This document shows, piece by piece, positions 55,793 through 64,000 of a stretch of DNA of 64,000 nt; the first letter of the stretch is position 1; each line of letters opens with the position of its first letter. This DNA is from Flavobacterium ammonificans. Its GTDB lineage: Bacteria > Bacteroidota > Bacteroidia > Flavobacteriales > Flavobacteriaceae. Where the stretch lies: the NCBI RefSeq assembly GCF_020885975.1, contig NZ_AP025183.1, forward strand, positions 2,046,001-2,110,000, in the 5' to 3' direction. A program made the translations under genes and the position numbers. The notes beneath the pieces were generated by a model. It was given only the letters and a program-made list of their open reading frames with translations. It was not told the origin of the DNA and did no database searches.

Positions 55793-55823
55793 ATAAAAAA
55801 AGCCTTTCAATAAGAAAGGCTTT
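55793..55823 (-). terminator. Rho-independent terminator after rpsT
   Basis: Stem of 10 bp (55823-55814 with 55808-55799 on the minus strand), 5-nt loop and a T run downstream. It follows the rpsT stop by about 21 bases. Confidence 0.85.
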
Positions 55824-55844
55824 AGAATATAAAATTGTATTTGA

Positions 55845-56096
55845 TTACAATTTAGCAACGTGTTTAGTTAACTTAGATTTCAAGTTAGATGCTTTATTAT
55901 CATGAATGATATTTTTCTTAGCTAACTTGTCAATCATAGAGATTACAGCAGATAATTTAGATGAAGCATCCGCTTTATCTGTAGCTAAACGAATTGCTTT
56001 AATAGCGTTACGAGTAGTTTTGTGTTGGTATCTGTTTAATACTCTTTTCTTTTCGTTACTTCTAATTCTTTTTAAAGCTGACTTATGATTTGCCAT
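55845..56096 (-). CDS. rpsT: 30S ribosomal protein S20
   Basis: An 83-residue, basic, mostly helical ribosomal protein. It begins MANHKSALKRIRSNEKKRVLN, the S20 N-terminus, followed by NAIKAIRLATDKADASSKL and a terminal basic helix. S20 binds 16S rRNA in the body of the small subunit. The gene lies between the terminator and the tRNA-Glu pair and reads in the same direction as both. Confidence 0.95.
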   Translation of the reverse strand: MANHKSALKRIRSNEKKRVLNRYQHKTTRNAIKAIRLATDKADASSKLSAVISMIDKLAKKNIIHDNKASNLKSKLTKHVAKL

Positions 56097-56259
56097 TTGG
56101 TGTATATTTTAAAATGTAAATAACTAATTAATATATTAGAAATAAAATTAGAAAAACCTCCCACAATTAATTTTTAAATTAATCACTTCAGTTTTAACTA
56201 ACAAAACAAACAAGGAGACACCATTATTTGTTTCATAAAACCATTTCAAAACTAATTTG

Positions 56260-56331
56260 TAGTCCGTGGGGGAATCGAACCCCCCTTACCAGGATGAAAA
56301 CCTGGCGTCCTAACCGATAGACGAACGGACC
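56260..56331 (-). tRNA. tRNA-Glu (TTC), copy 1
   Basis: A 72-nt cloverleaf on the minus strand. Anticodon loop TTTTCAT gives anticodon TTC. The T arm with GGTTCGATTCC is intact, and the D arm is short. The acceptor has a G-T first pair and discriminator A. CCA is not encoded. The sequence equals that of copy 2. Confidence 0.95.
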
Positions 56332-56378
56332 ATTTTTCCTTCTAAGCTCAGGAGTGCTTTATCATTAAACAGATTTTG

Positions 56379-56450
56379 TAGTCCGTGGGGGAATCGAACC
56401 CCCCTTACCAGGATGAAAACCTGGCGTCCTAACCGATAGACGAACGGACC
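56379..56450 (-). tRNA. tRNA-Glu (TTC), copy 2
   Basis: Identical to copy 1 over 72 nt and separated from it by 47 bases. Both are read toward rpsT. No other tRNA lies nearby, so this is a simple tandem duplication of one isoacceptor. Confidence 0.95.
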
Positions 56451-56528
56451 TAATTTCTGTAATGCGGATGCAAAAATACAACTATTTTTTAGACGTACAA
56501 TAGTAGAAACGAAAAAAAATATTTTTTT

Positions 56529-58007
56529 TTAATAGGCTTTCGCAAACAACACTCTACCAGCAGATTCCGAACCTGAGAACACGCACTTTCCTTGCTCCTC
56601 TACTCTATCTAAAGGGATACAACGGATAGTTGCTTTGGTTAAATCTTTGATTTTTTCTTCAGTTTCAGGAGTACCATCCCAATGCGCCGAAATAAAGCCA
56701 CCTTTACTTTCCAATACCTCTTTAAATTCTTCAAAAGAGTTTACTTCAGTAATATGATCTTTTCTATACTCTAATGCACGTTGGAATAAATCATTCTGAA
56801 TTGTTTCTAATAAGTCGCTGATGTAATTTACGATTCCGTCTTTAGTAACTATTTCTTTACTCAAAGTATCTCTTCTCGCTACTTCAAAAGTTCCATTTTC
56901 TAGATCTTTAGGTCCAACAGCAATACGAACTGGAACCCCTTTTAATTCCCATTCAGCAAATTTAAATCCTGGCTTTTGAGTAGTTCTGTTATCAAATTTA
57001 ACTGAGATGTTAAGTTTTTTTAACTGAGCCATCAAATCATTAACAACCAAAGTAATTTTATCTAATTCTTCATCTGACTTGTATATAGGAACAATTACCA
57101 CTTGAATTGGCGCCAAGTTAGGTGGCAAAACTAATCCGTTGTCATCCGAATGCGTCATTACCAATGCTCCCATCAATCGAGTTGAAACACCCCAAGAAGT
57201 TCCCCAAACGTATTCTTGTTTCCCTTCAGCATTGGCAAACTTAACATCAAAAGCTTTGGCAAAATTTTGACCTAGAAAATGAGATGTTCCAGCCTGTAGT
57301 GCCTTTCCATCTTGCATTAATGCTTCAATACAGTACGTTTCATCTGCTCCTGCAAAACGTTCTGTCTCTGTTTTCAATCCTTTAACTACCGGAATTGCTA
57401 AGAAATTCTCAGCAAAATCAGCATACACATTCATCATTCGTTCTGATTCTTCTATTGCCTCCTGACGAGTTGCGTGAGCTGTATGCCCTTCTTGCCATAA
57501 AAATTCAGCAGTTCTCAAAAACAAGCGGGTTCTCATTTCCCAACGAACTACATTCGCCCATTGATTAATTAATAATGGTAAATCGCGATACGATTGCACC
57601 CATCCTTTATAAGTAGACCATATAATTGCCTCACTAGTTGGACGAACAATTAATTCTTCTTCTAATTTAGCATTGGGATCAACCATCAATTTCCCAGGCT
57701 TATCCGGGTCGTTCTTCAACCTATAGTGAGTAACAATAGCACATTCTTTAGCAAAGCCTTCTGCGTTTTTTTCTTCAGCCTCAAACATACTCTTCGGTAC
57801 AAATAGAGGGAAATAAGCATTACTATGCCCAGTCTCTTTAAACATTCGATCTAGCTCCCCTTGCATTTTTTCCCAAATAGCATAGCCGTAGGGTTTGATT
57901 ACCATACAACCTCTAACTCCTGAATTTTCGGCTAAATCAGCTTTAACAACTAATTCATTATACCATTTTGAATAATCTTCTGATCGCGTAGTAAGGTTCT
58001 TACTCAT
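56529..58007 (-). CDS. proS: Proline--tRNA ligase
   Basis: A 492-residue class II aminoacyl-tRNA synthetase that attaches proline to tRNA-Pro. This is the short, archaeal/eukaryote-like form, without the editing insert of the E. coli enzyme. Visible are [17 protein letters not shown] (motif 1 area), [14 protein letters not shown] (motif 2) and the late [17 protein letters not shown] with the motif 3 region, followed by an anticodon-binding domain and the C-terminal Zn-like domain. It is upstream of the tRNA-Glu pair, transcribed in the same direction. Confidence 0.95.
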   Translation of the reverse strand: MSKNLTTRSEDYSKWYNELVVKADLAENSGVRGCMVIKPYGYAIWEKMQGELDRMFKETGHSNAYFPLFVPKSMFEAEEKNAEGFAKECAIVTHYRLKNDPDKPGKLMVDPNAKLEEELIVRPTSEAIIWSTYKGWVQSYRDLPLLINQWANVVRWEMRTRLFLRTAEFLWQEGHTAHATRQEAIEESERMMNVYADFAENFLAIPVVKGLKTETERFAGADETYCIEALMQDGKALQAGTSHFLGQNFAKAFDVKFANAEGKQEYVWGTSWGVSTRLMGALVMTHSDDNGLVLPPNLAPIQVVIVPIYKSDEELDKITLVVNDLMAQLKKLNISVKFDNRTTQKPGFKFAEWELKGVPVRIAVGPKDLENGTFEVARRDTLSKEIVTKDGIVNYISDLLETIQNDLFQRALEYRKDHITEVNSFEEFKEVLESKGGFISAHWDGTPETEEKIKDLTKATIRCIPLDRVEEQGKCVFSGSESAGRVLFAKAY

Positions 58008-58071
58008 ATAATTTATTTTGGCACAAATTTTGTTTCACAATTTATTAACTAAATAGTTCGACAAAACTAAC

Positions 58072-58079
58072 TATTTTTG
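58072..58079 (+). promoter_or_regulatory. Predicted -7 element of the low-complexity lipoprotein gene
   Basis: TATTTTTG matches TAnnTTTG. It ends 2 nt before an ATG at 58082, so initiation there is improbable and the ATG at 58109 is preferred. Confidence 0.45.
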
Positions 58080-58108
58080 TAATGTACAACAATAAAAACC
58101 TACAGATT

Positions 58109-59065
58109 ATGAAAACTTATTGTGTTAATCTCCCAAAGCCCTCTCTTAAATCAATTTTTGGTTTTTTGAGTTTATTTTTTTTCGCTTCGTGCGGAACATA
58201 TCAAAATAGTTCCTTTTATGATACCGATGGAATTTATGGTAGTTCAGATACTAGAGTTCGAAAACAAAAAACAAATGACGACTCAGGTATTGCCTACCAA
58301 AGCTATTTTAATTCTTTACAACAAGAAAATGAAGTTTTCACAGACGTAGAAAATTACAATAGTTACGATGAAAATTCTAATTCAAATACTTTATCCGGAA
58401 ACCCTGGTTGGGGCGGAAATTCTCAGGGAATAAACATTAATTACTTCCCAAATAATTTTGGGATGAATTGGGGTTTAGGTTGGGGAATGCCATTTAACAA
58501 TTGGGGCTGGGGAATGCCTCTTGGATATTGGAACACAATGAATTTCGGCTGGGGTTATGGTGGTTTCGGTGGTTTTTGGGGAAATGGTTTTAATAACTGG
58601 GGTTGGGGTATGCCTTTTTATGGCACTTCCAATTTTAATTCAGGTTATAATTACAATCCTACAAGAAGAGGTTCCAGTTTTTCTCAAAATAATCCCGATA
58701 GAAACAATATTGGCAGAAGCTCTTCTTTAAATACTTCAGATAACTATAGAGGCAATTTTGATAGAAATAATGCATATGGTACTAATCGAAGAAATAGCAT
58801 CAACACAGAAACACGGACAAATTTTAACCAAAATTCGTTTCAAAATAGATCCAATTCAAATCAATCCAGTAGAGAAAATAATCCAACACGAACCAATAGT
58901 GCTAGACCTACAAGAACATCCTCTCCTAGCAATAACGAAGGATACACTCCATCTCGTTCTATGATGGAAAGCAATTCTGGAAATTCAGGAGGAAGTTTTG
59001 GCGGTAGTAGCAGCGGTGGTGGTGGAAGATCATCAGGAGGCGGAGGAAGAAGAGGCGGAAGATAA
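58109..59065 (+). CDS. Low-complexity lipoprotein with glycine/arginine-rich C-terminus
   Basis: A 318-residue lipoprotein. From the ATG at 58109 the signal peptide ends with FASC (lipobox). The mature part is rich in Asn, Ser, Gly, Trp and Met, with repeats around NNWGWGMPLGYW and GFGGFWGNGFNNWGWGMP. The last about 30 residues are Gly/Ser with Arg, ending GGGRRGGR. There is no enzymatic motif, and I do not recognise the family. It is divergent from proS and upstream of an OmpP1/FadL-like gene on the same strand. Confidence 0.75.
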   Translation: MKTYCVNLPKPSLKSIFGFLSLFFFASCGTYQNSSFYDTDGIYGSSDTRVRKQKTNDDSGIAYQSYFNSLQQENEVFTDVENYNSYDENSNSNTLSGNPGWGGNSQGININYFPNNFGMNWGLGWGMPFNNWGWGMPLGYWNTMNFGWGYGGFGGFWGNGFNNWGWGMPFYGTSNFNSGYNYNPTRRGSSFSQNNPDRNNIGRSSSLNTSDNYRGNFDRNNAYGTNRRNSINTETRTNFNQNSFQNRSNSNQSSRENNPTRTNSARPTRTSSPSNNEGYTPSRSMMESNSGNSGGSFGGSSSGGGGRSSGGGGRRGGR

Positions 59066-59101
59066 TTACTGGATTTAAAAATACAATAAAATAGAACTAC
59101 T

Positions 59102-60604
59102 ATGAAAAAATATATATTCATTCTAATTTTAGCACTTTCAATTACCAATTTGAATGCACAAGAGGTAAGAGATGCTGTTCGATATGCACAAGACAATATA
59201 AATGGAACTGCTCGTTTTAGAGGAATGAGTGGTGCATTTGGTGCTCTTGGTGGAGACTTATCTGCAATTAATGTTAATCCTGCAGGATCTGCTATTTTTT
59301 CGAATAATCAATTGAGTTTTTCGATAAACACCACTTCAATTAATAACAATTCAAATTATTTTGGCACACAATCAAATAAAAAAGATAATTCATCTGATTT
59401 GAATCAAGCTGGTGGTGTCTTTGTGTTCAAAAATCAATCGCAATCCAGCAATTGGAAAAAGTTTTCTGTGGCTATCAACTATGAAAACACCAATAATCTT
59501 AACAATTCAACCTTTTCGGCTGGTGTGAATCCAACTAATTCTATTGATTCTTACTTTTTGAATTATGCAAACGGTGTCCCATTAAGCACACTAGAAGATT
59601 CTGATTACCAAGATTTAGGTCATGGCGCTCAACAAGCATTTTTGGGTTATCAAGCTTATGTTATCAATCCAGTTAACACTAATGCTAACAACAGAGCATA
59701 TACATCAAATGTTCCAGGAGGTGGGAATTATTTTCAGGAAAACTCAGTAGTGAGTAATGGCTATAATGGTAAGCTTTCATTTAACGCAGCAACATCTTAT
59801 AAAGACAAATTGTTCATCGGATTGAACTTAAACTCTCATTTTACAGATTACAGACAGACTTCTCGATTTTACGAAGACAATAACGCTCCATTAACTTCTA
59901 GATACACCATTTCAAGATTACAATTTGATAACGAATTATATACTTATGGTACTGGATTTTCATTTCAATTAGGAGCTATTGCAAAAGTAACTAATGAATT
60001 ACGATTAGGATTAGCTTATGAATCTTCGACATGGCACAGATTAAATGATGAGTTTAGCCAAAAATTAGTGGGTGTTAGTGCTAACACTACTGAAGAACTT
60101 GCACCAGATGTTGTCGATCCTAATATCACTAATTTTTACGAGCCATACCGACTACAAACTCCAAGTAAAATTACAGGAAGTCTTGCCTATATTTTTGGAA
60201 AGAAAGGTTTGCTTAGTGTGGATTACTCCAGAAGAAATTATGGTAATACCCAATTTAAACCGGTTAATGACGCCTATTTTGCAGGGATAAACAATGCTAT
60301 TTCGAACTTGCTAACTAGTGCAAATGAATTGCGAATTGGTGCGGAATATAGAATTCAAGCATGGAGTTTAAGAGGAGGTTACCGCTACGAACAAAGTCCT
60401 TATAAAAACAAAACCGCAGTTGGAGATTTAACTGGCTATTCGACCGGTTTTGGATACAATTTTGGCGGTACTAAATTAGATTTATCGTATGCCTCATTTA
60501 GTAGAAATAATCAACAAGGTTTTTTTGAACAAGGATTAACCGATGGAGCCAAAATCAATTCAAAAAACAATACGGTAACTTTAACGCTGTTGTTTGAATT
60601 GTAA
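59102..60604 (+). CDS. OmpP1/FadL-family outer membrane protein
   Basis: A 500-residue outer membrane beta-barrel. Signal peptide residues 1-19 (cleaved after LNAQ). Next is an N-terminal plug-like segment with AVRYAQDNINGTARFRGMSGAFGALGGDLSAINVNPAGSA (typical of the OmpP1/FadL family; described here in pieces). Many alternating strands and a final VTLTLLFEL strand follow. FadL relatives transport hydrophobic compounds across the outer membrane; the substrate here is unknown. It lies 36 bases after the low-complexity lipoprotein gene. Confidence 0.87.
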   Translation: MKKYIFILILALSITNLNAQEVRDAVRYAQDNINGTARFRGMSGAFGALGGDLSAINVNPAGSAIFSNNQLSFSINTTSINNNSNYFGTQSNKKDNSSDLNQAGGVFVFKNQSQSSNWKKFSVAINYENTNNLNNSTFSAGVNPTNSIDSYFLNYANGVPLSTLEDSDYQDLGHGAQQAFLGYQAYVINPVNTNANNRAYTSNVPGGGNYFQENSVVSNGYNGKLSFNAATSYKDKLFIGLNLNSHFTDYRQTSRFYEDNNAPLTSRYTISRLQFDNELYTYGTGFSFQLGAIAKVTNELRLGLAYESSTWHRLNDEFSQKLVGVSANTTEELAPDVVDPNITNFYEPYRLQTPSKITGSLAYIFGKKGLLSVDYSRRNYGNTQFKPVNDAYFAGINNAISNLLTSANELRIGAEYRIQAWSLRGGYRYEQSPYKNKTAVGDLTGYSTGFGYNFGGTKLDLSYASFSRNNQQGFFEQGLTDGAKINSKNNTVTLTLLFEL

Positions 60605-60624
60605 ACTTTAGATTATAAAATTTT

Positions 60625-60662
60625 AAAAACATCTTGAACTAAAAAACAAGATGTTTTTTTTA
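60625..60662 (+). terminator. Rho-independent terminator after the OmpP1/FadL gene
   Basis: A 12-bp stem (60625-60636 with 60647-60658), loop of 10 nt and T tract. It follows the stop codon by 20 bases. Confidence 0.85.
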
Positions 60663-60748
60663 GCCCTGATGGAAGCGACACCCTTTTTATCTGTTGGCTG
60701 AAGCGCGCGAAGTTAACAGATAAAAAGATACAGCATACAGCAGGACTA
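60661..60748 (+). repeat. Structured intergenic element
   Basis: About 88 bases with higher GC than the flanks. It has a perfect 13-bp inner stem (60683-60695 with 60715-60727) and an outer stem (60661-60668 with 60741-60748) with one mismatch. It begins where the preceding terminator ends. It could be a dispersed repeat, a small RNA or a palindromic unit; no coding frame is supported. Confidence 0.5.
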
Positions 60749-60771
60749 TACGCCATAAAAACAGTAAAGAT

Positions 60772-60803
60772 TTGTGCTCCTAAAAATAAAAAACGTAATT
60801 TTG
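60772..60803 (+). promoter_or_regulatory. Predicted promoter of rimO
   Basis: TTG (60772-60774), a 21-nt spacer and TAATTTTG (60796-60803) lie 32 nt before the rimO ATG. Confidence 0.65.
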
Positions 60804-60835
60804 CCGACCTTTCAAGTTAATGAAAGCCTACTACT

Positions 60836-62149
60836 ATGAGAACAAAGTCTTTAAAGAAAAATAAAATCAATGTGATTACCTTGGGATGTTCCAAAAACAT
60901 CTATGATAGTGAAGTTTTAATGGGTCAACTTCGAGCTAGCGGCAAAGAAGTAGAACATGAAGCACCTGAAGCAGAAGAAGGTAATATTATTGTAATTAAC
61001 ACTTGTGGATTTATTGATAACGCAAAAGCTGAATCAGTAAATATGATTTTAGAATATGCCGATAAAAAAGAGCGCGGATTATTAGATAAAGTTTTTGTGA
61101 CTGGATGTTTATCTGAACGTTATCGCCCTGATTTAGAAAAAGAAATTCCAAATATAGATCAGTTTTTTGGCACCACTGAATTACCTCAACTATTGAAGGC
61201 TTTAGGAGCTGATTATAAGCACGAATTATTAGGGGAACGTTTGACTACTACACCAAAAAATTATGCCTATTTAAAAATTGCGGAAGGTTGTGACAGACCT
61301 TGCAGTTTCTGTGCTATTCCATTAATGCGTGGAAAACACGTTTCGCAACCCATTGAAAAATTAGTTAAAGAAGCTGAAGGTTTAGCTCGTGATGGTGTAA
61401 AAGAATTAATTTTGATTGCTCAAGATTTAACCTATTATGGTCTTGACATTTACAAAAAAAGAAACTTAGCCGAACTATTAGAAGCTTTAGTTAAAGTAGA
61501 AGGAATTGAATGGATTCGATTGCATTATGCCTTTCCTACCGGTTTCCCAATGGACGTTTTGGAAATTATGAAACGTGAACCAAAAATTTGTAATTATATC
61601 GATATTCCATTGCAACACATTTCTGATTCAATATTAAAATCCATGAAACGTGGAACAACTCAAGCTAAAACAACTCAATTATTGAAAGATTTTAGAGCAG
61701 CAGTTCCTGGAATGGCAATTAGAACCACCTTAATTGTTGGCTATCCTGGTGAAACTCAAGAAGATTTTGAAATCTTGAAAGATTTTGTTCAAGAAATGAA
61801 ATTTGACCGAATGGGATGTTTTGCCTACTCACACGAAGAAAACACTTCGGCATATTTGCTTGAAGATAATGTCCCAGATGATGTGAAAAAAGAGCGTGCC
61901 AACGAAATAATGGAATTACAATCCCAAATTTCTTGGGATTTGAATCAAGAAAAAGTGGGTCAAACTTTCAAATGCATCATTGACAGAAAAGAAGGCGGAC
62001 ACTTTGTAGGACGTACTGAATTTGATAGCCCTGATGTAGATAATGAAGTGTTAATTGATGCGACCAAATATTATTTAAAAACTGGTGAGTTTGCTTCTAT
62101 TAAAATTACAGAGGCTACCGAATTTGATTTGTACGGCGAACCTGCATAA
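60836..62149 (+). CDS. rimO: Ribosomal protein S12 methylthiotransferase RimO
   Basis: RimO adds a methylthio group to a conserved aspartate of ribosomal protein S12. The 437-residue radical-SAM enzyme has an N-terminal MTTase domain with Cys18, Cys57 and Cys91 for one cluster, the radical-SAM motif Cys152-x3-Cys156-x2-Cys159 (CDRPCSFC), and a C-terminal TRAM domain. Text such as LGCSKNIYDSE is typical of RimO rather than MiaB. It has its own promoter. Confidence 0.96.
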   Translation: MRTKSLKKNKINVITLGCSKNIYDSEVLMGQLRASGKEVEHEAPEAEEGNIIVINTCGFIDNAKAESVNMILEYADKKERGLLDKVFVTGCLSERYRPDLEKEIPNIDQFFGTTELPQLLKALGADYKHELLGERLTTTPKNYAYLKIAEGCDRPCSFCAIPLMRGKHVSQPIEKLVKEAEGLARDGVKELILIAQDLTYYGLDIYKKRNLAELLEALVKVEGIEWIRLHYAFPTGFPMDVLEIMKREPKICNYIDIPLQHISDSILKSMKRGTTQAKTTQLLKDFRAAVPGMAIRTTLIVGYPGETQEDFEILKDFVQEMKFDRMGCFAYSHEENTSAYLLEDNVPDDVKKERANEIMELQSQISWDLNQEKVGQTFKCIIDRKEGGHFVGRTEFDSPDVDNEVLIDATKYYLKTGEFASIKITEATEFDLYGEPA

Positions 62150-62164
62150 TTTAATTTCTTTTTT

Positions 62165-62172
62165 TATATTTG
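62165..62172 (+). promoter_or_regulatory. Predicted -7 element of the small secreted Gly/Met-rich gene
   Basis: TATATTTG matches TAnnTTTG, 15 nt before the ATG at 62188. The TTG at 62170 is inside it, so it is not the start codon. Confidence 0.5.
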
Positions 62173-62187
62173 ATAAAACTATATACT

Positions 62188-62682
62188 ATGAAGACACTAT
62201 TTAAAATCGTTTATATATTGATTCTGATGCTTTCGTTTACAACCGCAAATGCTCAATTTGGTTTTGGAGGAAATGGTATGGGAAATGGTAGAATGAATCA
62301 AATGGGTGGAATGGGTAGAATGAATCAGCAACAACCTATGACCCCAGATAAACCAAAAGAAATTCCAGTTGAAGTAACTGTAGGTCAAATTATGGAGCGC
62401 TTAAAGCCTGATTTAGGCTTGGATGCACTTCAGGAAGTGGCAATTTCCAATATATTGACTCAAAGTATAAAAACGCAAACCGCTATAATCAAGCAAGAAA
62501 TTAGTCAGGATAGTAAAATCAAGGAAATCCAAACGCTTTCAGAAATTACAGATTCTAAAATAAAACAACTTTTATCGCAATCCCAAAAGGAGAAATATAA
62601 AATTATTCAAGAAGAGGCTAAAAATCCACCTAAAAAGAAAAAGAAAAAAAAGGAGGAAAAAGAAGAAAAAGAATCTAATTAG
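62188..62682 (+). CDS. Small secreted Gly/Met-rich protein with lysine tail
   Basis: A 164-residue protein from the ATG at 62188. It has a signal peptide (about residues 1-22, cleaved after ANAQ), a Gly/Met/Asn/Gln-rich segment (about 23-50), a helical central domain with EVTVGQIMERLKPDLGLDALQEVAISNIL and a lysine/glutamate-rich tail. No known domain is recognised. It lies between rimO and the amidase gene, 14 bases from the latter. Function is unknown. Confidence 0.72.
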   Translation: MKTLFKIVYILILMLSFTTANAQFGFGGNGMGNGRMNQMGGMGRMNQQQPMTPDKPKEIPVEVTVGQIMERLKPDLGLDALQEVAISNILTQSIKTQTAIIKQEISQDSKIKEIQTLSEITDSKIKQLLSQSQKEKYKIIQEEAKNPPKKKKKKKEEKEEKESN

Positions 62683-62696
62683 TCTAAGATAATGAT

Positions 62697-63500
62697 ATGA
62701 AAAAATTATTTCTTTATTCATTATTTTTTGGTGTATTGGTATCATGCAAAAGCAACATTTATAGAAATGAAAGTGATAGCATACGAAAACAATTTAGAAA
62801 AGTAAAGAAAACAATCTTTCACAAGGAATCTGTCCCTCTATCGAATGGCAAAAATCCGGAATGGATCAATACGGTCAATTTCAATTTACGAAAACCTAAT
62901 TTTATAATCCTTCATCATACCGCTCAAGACTCTTTAGAACAAACCATAAGAACATTTACGCTATCAAGAACACAAGTAAGTGCGCACTATGTAATTAGTG
63001 ATGATGGAAAAGTAGTTCAAATGCTTAACGACTATCTAAGGGCTTGGCATGGCGGAAATGCAATATGGGGAAAAAACACCGATATTAATTCAGCATCAAT
63101 AGGAATTGAATTAGATAATAACGGTTCAGAACCATTTTCTGAAGAACAAATAAGTAGTTTAATCGCTTTACTTACTCGATTAAAAAAAGAATACAATATT
63201 CCAACACCAAATATTATTGCTCACTCTGATATAGCACCCTCAAGAAAATCAGACCCTAGTGCCTTTTTTCCATGGAAAAGACTATCGGAATTAGGCTTTG
63301 GTATTTGGCCTGATGCCGCTATTGAAAATGCTCCTGAGAATTTTGATGCGATACTTGCTTTACGCATAATTGGTTATGATACTCGAAATTTATCAGCAGC
63401 CATAAGAGCATTTAAACTCCATTATATTCAAAATGAAGTGGACGATGTATTGAATGAAAAAACGATAAATACAATTTATTCTATTTACAAAAAACAATAA
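62697..63500 (+). CDS. N-acetylmuramoyl-L-alanine amidase, lipoprotein
   Basis: A 267-residue peptidoglycan amidase of the Amidase_2 (AmiD/PGRP-like) type. Lipobox LVSC (Cys17) anchors it to a membrane. The catalytic domain has a zinc His in ILHHTAQDS, then AHYVISDDGKVVQM and AWHGGNAIWGKN. The family pattern continues with SIGIELDNNG and IIAHSDIAPSRKSDPS, which carries the second zinc His and a third ligand region. The C-terminus resembles a peptidoglycan-binding helix bundle (RIIGYDTRNLSAAIRAFKLHY). It likely cleaves peptidoglycan fragments at the periplasmic face of the outer membrane. Confidence 0.92.
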   Translation: MKKLFLYSLFFGVLVSCKSNIYRNESDSIRKQFRKVKKTIFHKESVPLSNGKNPEWINTVNFNLRKPNFIILHHTAQDSLEQTIRTFTLSRTQVSAHYVISDDGKVVQMLNDYLRAWHGGNAIWGKNTDINSASIGIELDNNGSEPFSEEQISSLIALLTRLKKEYNIPTPNIIAHSDIAPSRKSDPSAFFPWKRLSELGFGIWPDAAIENAPENFDAILALRIIGYDTRNLSAAIRAFKLHYIQNEVDDVLNEKTINTIYSIYKKQ

Positions 63501-63504
63501 AAAA

Positions 63505-63541
63505 ACTGCTCAAAAACATATTGTAATTGAGCAGTCTTTTA
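63505..63541. terminator. Terminator between the amidase gene and the porin gene
   Basis: A 9-bp stem (63505-63513 with 63527-63535) with T-rich flank on the plus strand and A-rich on the other side, so it may serve both convergent genes. Confidence 0.78.
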
Positions 63542-63587
63542 CATTTAAAACACTCCATTTAAAAACAAAAAAACTTTTGTTTATATT

Positions 63588-64000
63588 TTAAAATCCATAA
63601 ACCATTGCCAAAGCAAACTGAGAAGCTGATTTTGTAGGATTACCATTAGCCAAATAAAAATCTTCTTCGGAAGCACTGTCTAATCGTATCTCAGGAATAA
63701 AAGTTAGCCCTCCTGATTTTAAGTTGGCTGACAAAGTGAATGCGGCAACAGAGGTATCGGTTGTCTTCGATTTAAAAGACTCAGCACGTAATCCTAAAGC
63801 AAAACTATCAGAAAGCGATAGAGAAGGATACAGTGCAATTCCAGAATAACCAGTTCCTGTTTCAACACCTGAATAATCTGCGCCATTTAATCCTAATTTG
63901 AATTTTGGTGATAGTTGATATGCGGCAGTCAGATCCACTATAGTGCCGCTTTGAGAACCAGTCAACAAATTGAAATAAGCAGTGAATCCTTCGGCTGGCG
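63588..64000 (-). CDS. Outer membrane beta-barrel porin (5' partial)
   Basis: The C-terminal about 137 residues of a beta-barrel protein. The reading frame stays open to the window edge at 64000 with PAEGFTAYFNLLTG, so the start lies beyond. Alternating strands with LGLNGADYSG, SGIALYPSLSLSDSFALGLRAESF and a final strand ending VYGF (Phe) point to an outer membrane barrel of the OmpL-like porin-2 type common in Flavobacteriaceae. Transported solute is unknown. Confidence 0.85.
   Translation of the reverse strand, partial: PAEGFTAYFNLLTGSQSGTIVDLTAAYQLSPKFKLGLNGADYSGVETGTGYSGIALYPSLSLSDSFALGLRAESFKSKTTDTSVAAFTLSANLKSGGLTFIPEIRLDSASEEDFYLANGNPTKSASQFALAMVYGF

Noticed and set aside
56260..56450. 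tRNA-Glu pair as an integration site with a duplicated attachment sequence
   Set aside because: The copies are complete and identical, the 47-base spacer holds no gene and no integrase is nearby, so a simple tandem tRNA duplication explains it.
1..64000. CRISPR array, prophage, rRNA operon or replication origin
   Set aside because: I saw no regularly spaced direct repeats, phage structural genes, rRNA sequence, or dnaA-box cluster in the window.

Overview
The window looks like a chromosomal segment of a low-GC Bacteroidota species, most probably a Flavobacterium or close Flavobacteriaceae relative. The signs are a fused CcoN-CcoO oxidase subunit with a one-heme CcoP, two proteins with type IX secretion (type B) C-terminal domains, capsule Wzi next to glycosyltransferases, LytTR two-component genes with 2TM proteins, and promoters matching the Bacteroidota consensus (TTG, about 19-21 nt, TAnnTTTG). 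I see no prophage, insertion sequence, CRISPR array or rRNA operon. No gene-free stretch exceeds 300 bases.

Layout. 1-4552: the 3' part of ftsH and its terminator, then a plus-strand run of LUD protein, cdsA, psd, an acyl-CoA-binding protein and a Mn-type superoxide dismutase lipoprotein. 4563-11729: a secreted GH13 alpha-amylase (minus), an OstA-like protein, a class III aminotransferase, a TPR protein and aroE. 11936-13891: a DUF349 protein. 13963-24792: a respiratory block with hemN (plus), the minus-strand genes ccoI / ccoS-ccoNO-ccoQ-ccoP-ccoG-ccoH-SafE-like, and a CRP/FNR-type regulator. 24819-30957: small accessory genes, one of them apparently frameshifted at an A9 run, then eamA-type transporter, mazG, DUF5606, def, ruvX and dapD. 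30970-36806: four glycosyltransferases and a Wzi-family protein. 36871-41240: threonylcarbamoyladenylate synthase, a GxxExxY gene bounded by a perfect 23-bp inverted repeat, CCA-adding enzyme, CtaA/COX15 and a CDP-alcohol phosphatidyltransferase. 41237-47604: a LytTR / 2TM / histidine kinase-2TM cluster, a TPR-like protein, a pRiA4b ORF-3-like protein, a nucleoid-associated protein and an uncharacterised protein with kinase-like motifs. 47714-53847: two T9SS substrates. 53911-58007: typA, rpsT, two identical tRNA-Glu genes and proS. 58109-64000: a low-complexity lipoprotein, an OmpP1/FadL-type protein, rimO, a small secreted protein, an amidase lipoprotein and a partial porin.

How it fits together. 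The clearest integrated system is low-oxygen respiration. The cbb3 oxidase genes, their assembly and copper factors, oxygen-independent haem synthesis (hemN) and a CRP/FNR regulator share 14-bp palindromes of the form ATGAYA-NN-TRTCAT. Upstream of hemN and ccoS the palindrome lies exactly 22 nt before a TAnnTTTG element, and upstream of ccoI it lies 22 nt before a one-mismatch version, which is the geometry of a class II activator site.

The observations most worth following are this regulon, the GxxExxY cassette with its 23-bp terminal inverted repeat, the A9 frameshift in a helix-turn-helix-like accessory gene, the 36-bp palindrome inside the cco operon, the kinase-like unknown at 46540-47604 and the structured intergenic element at 60661-60748.
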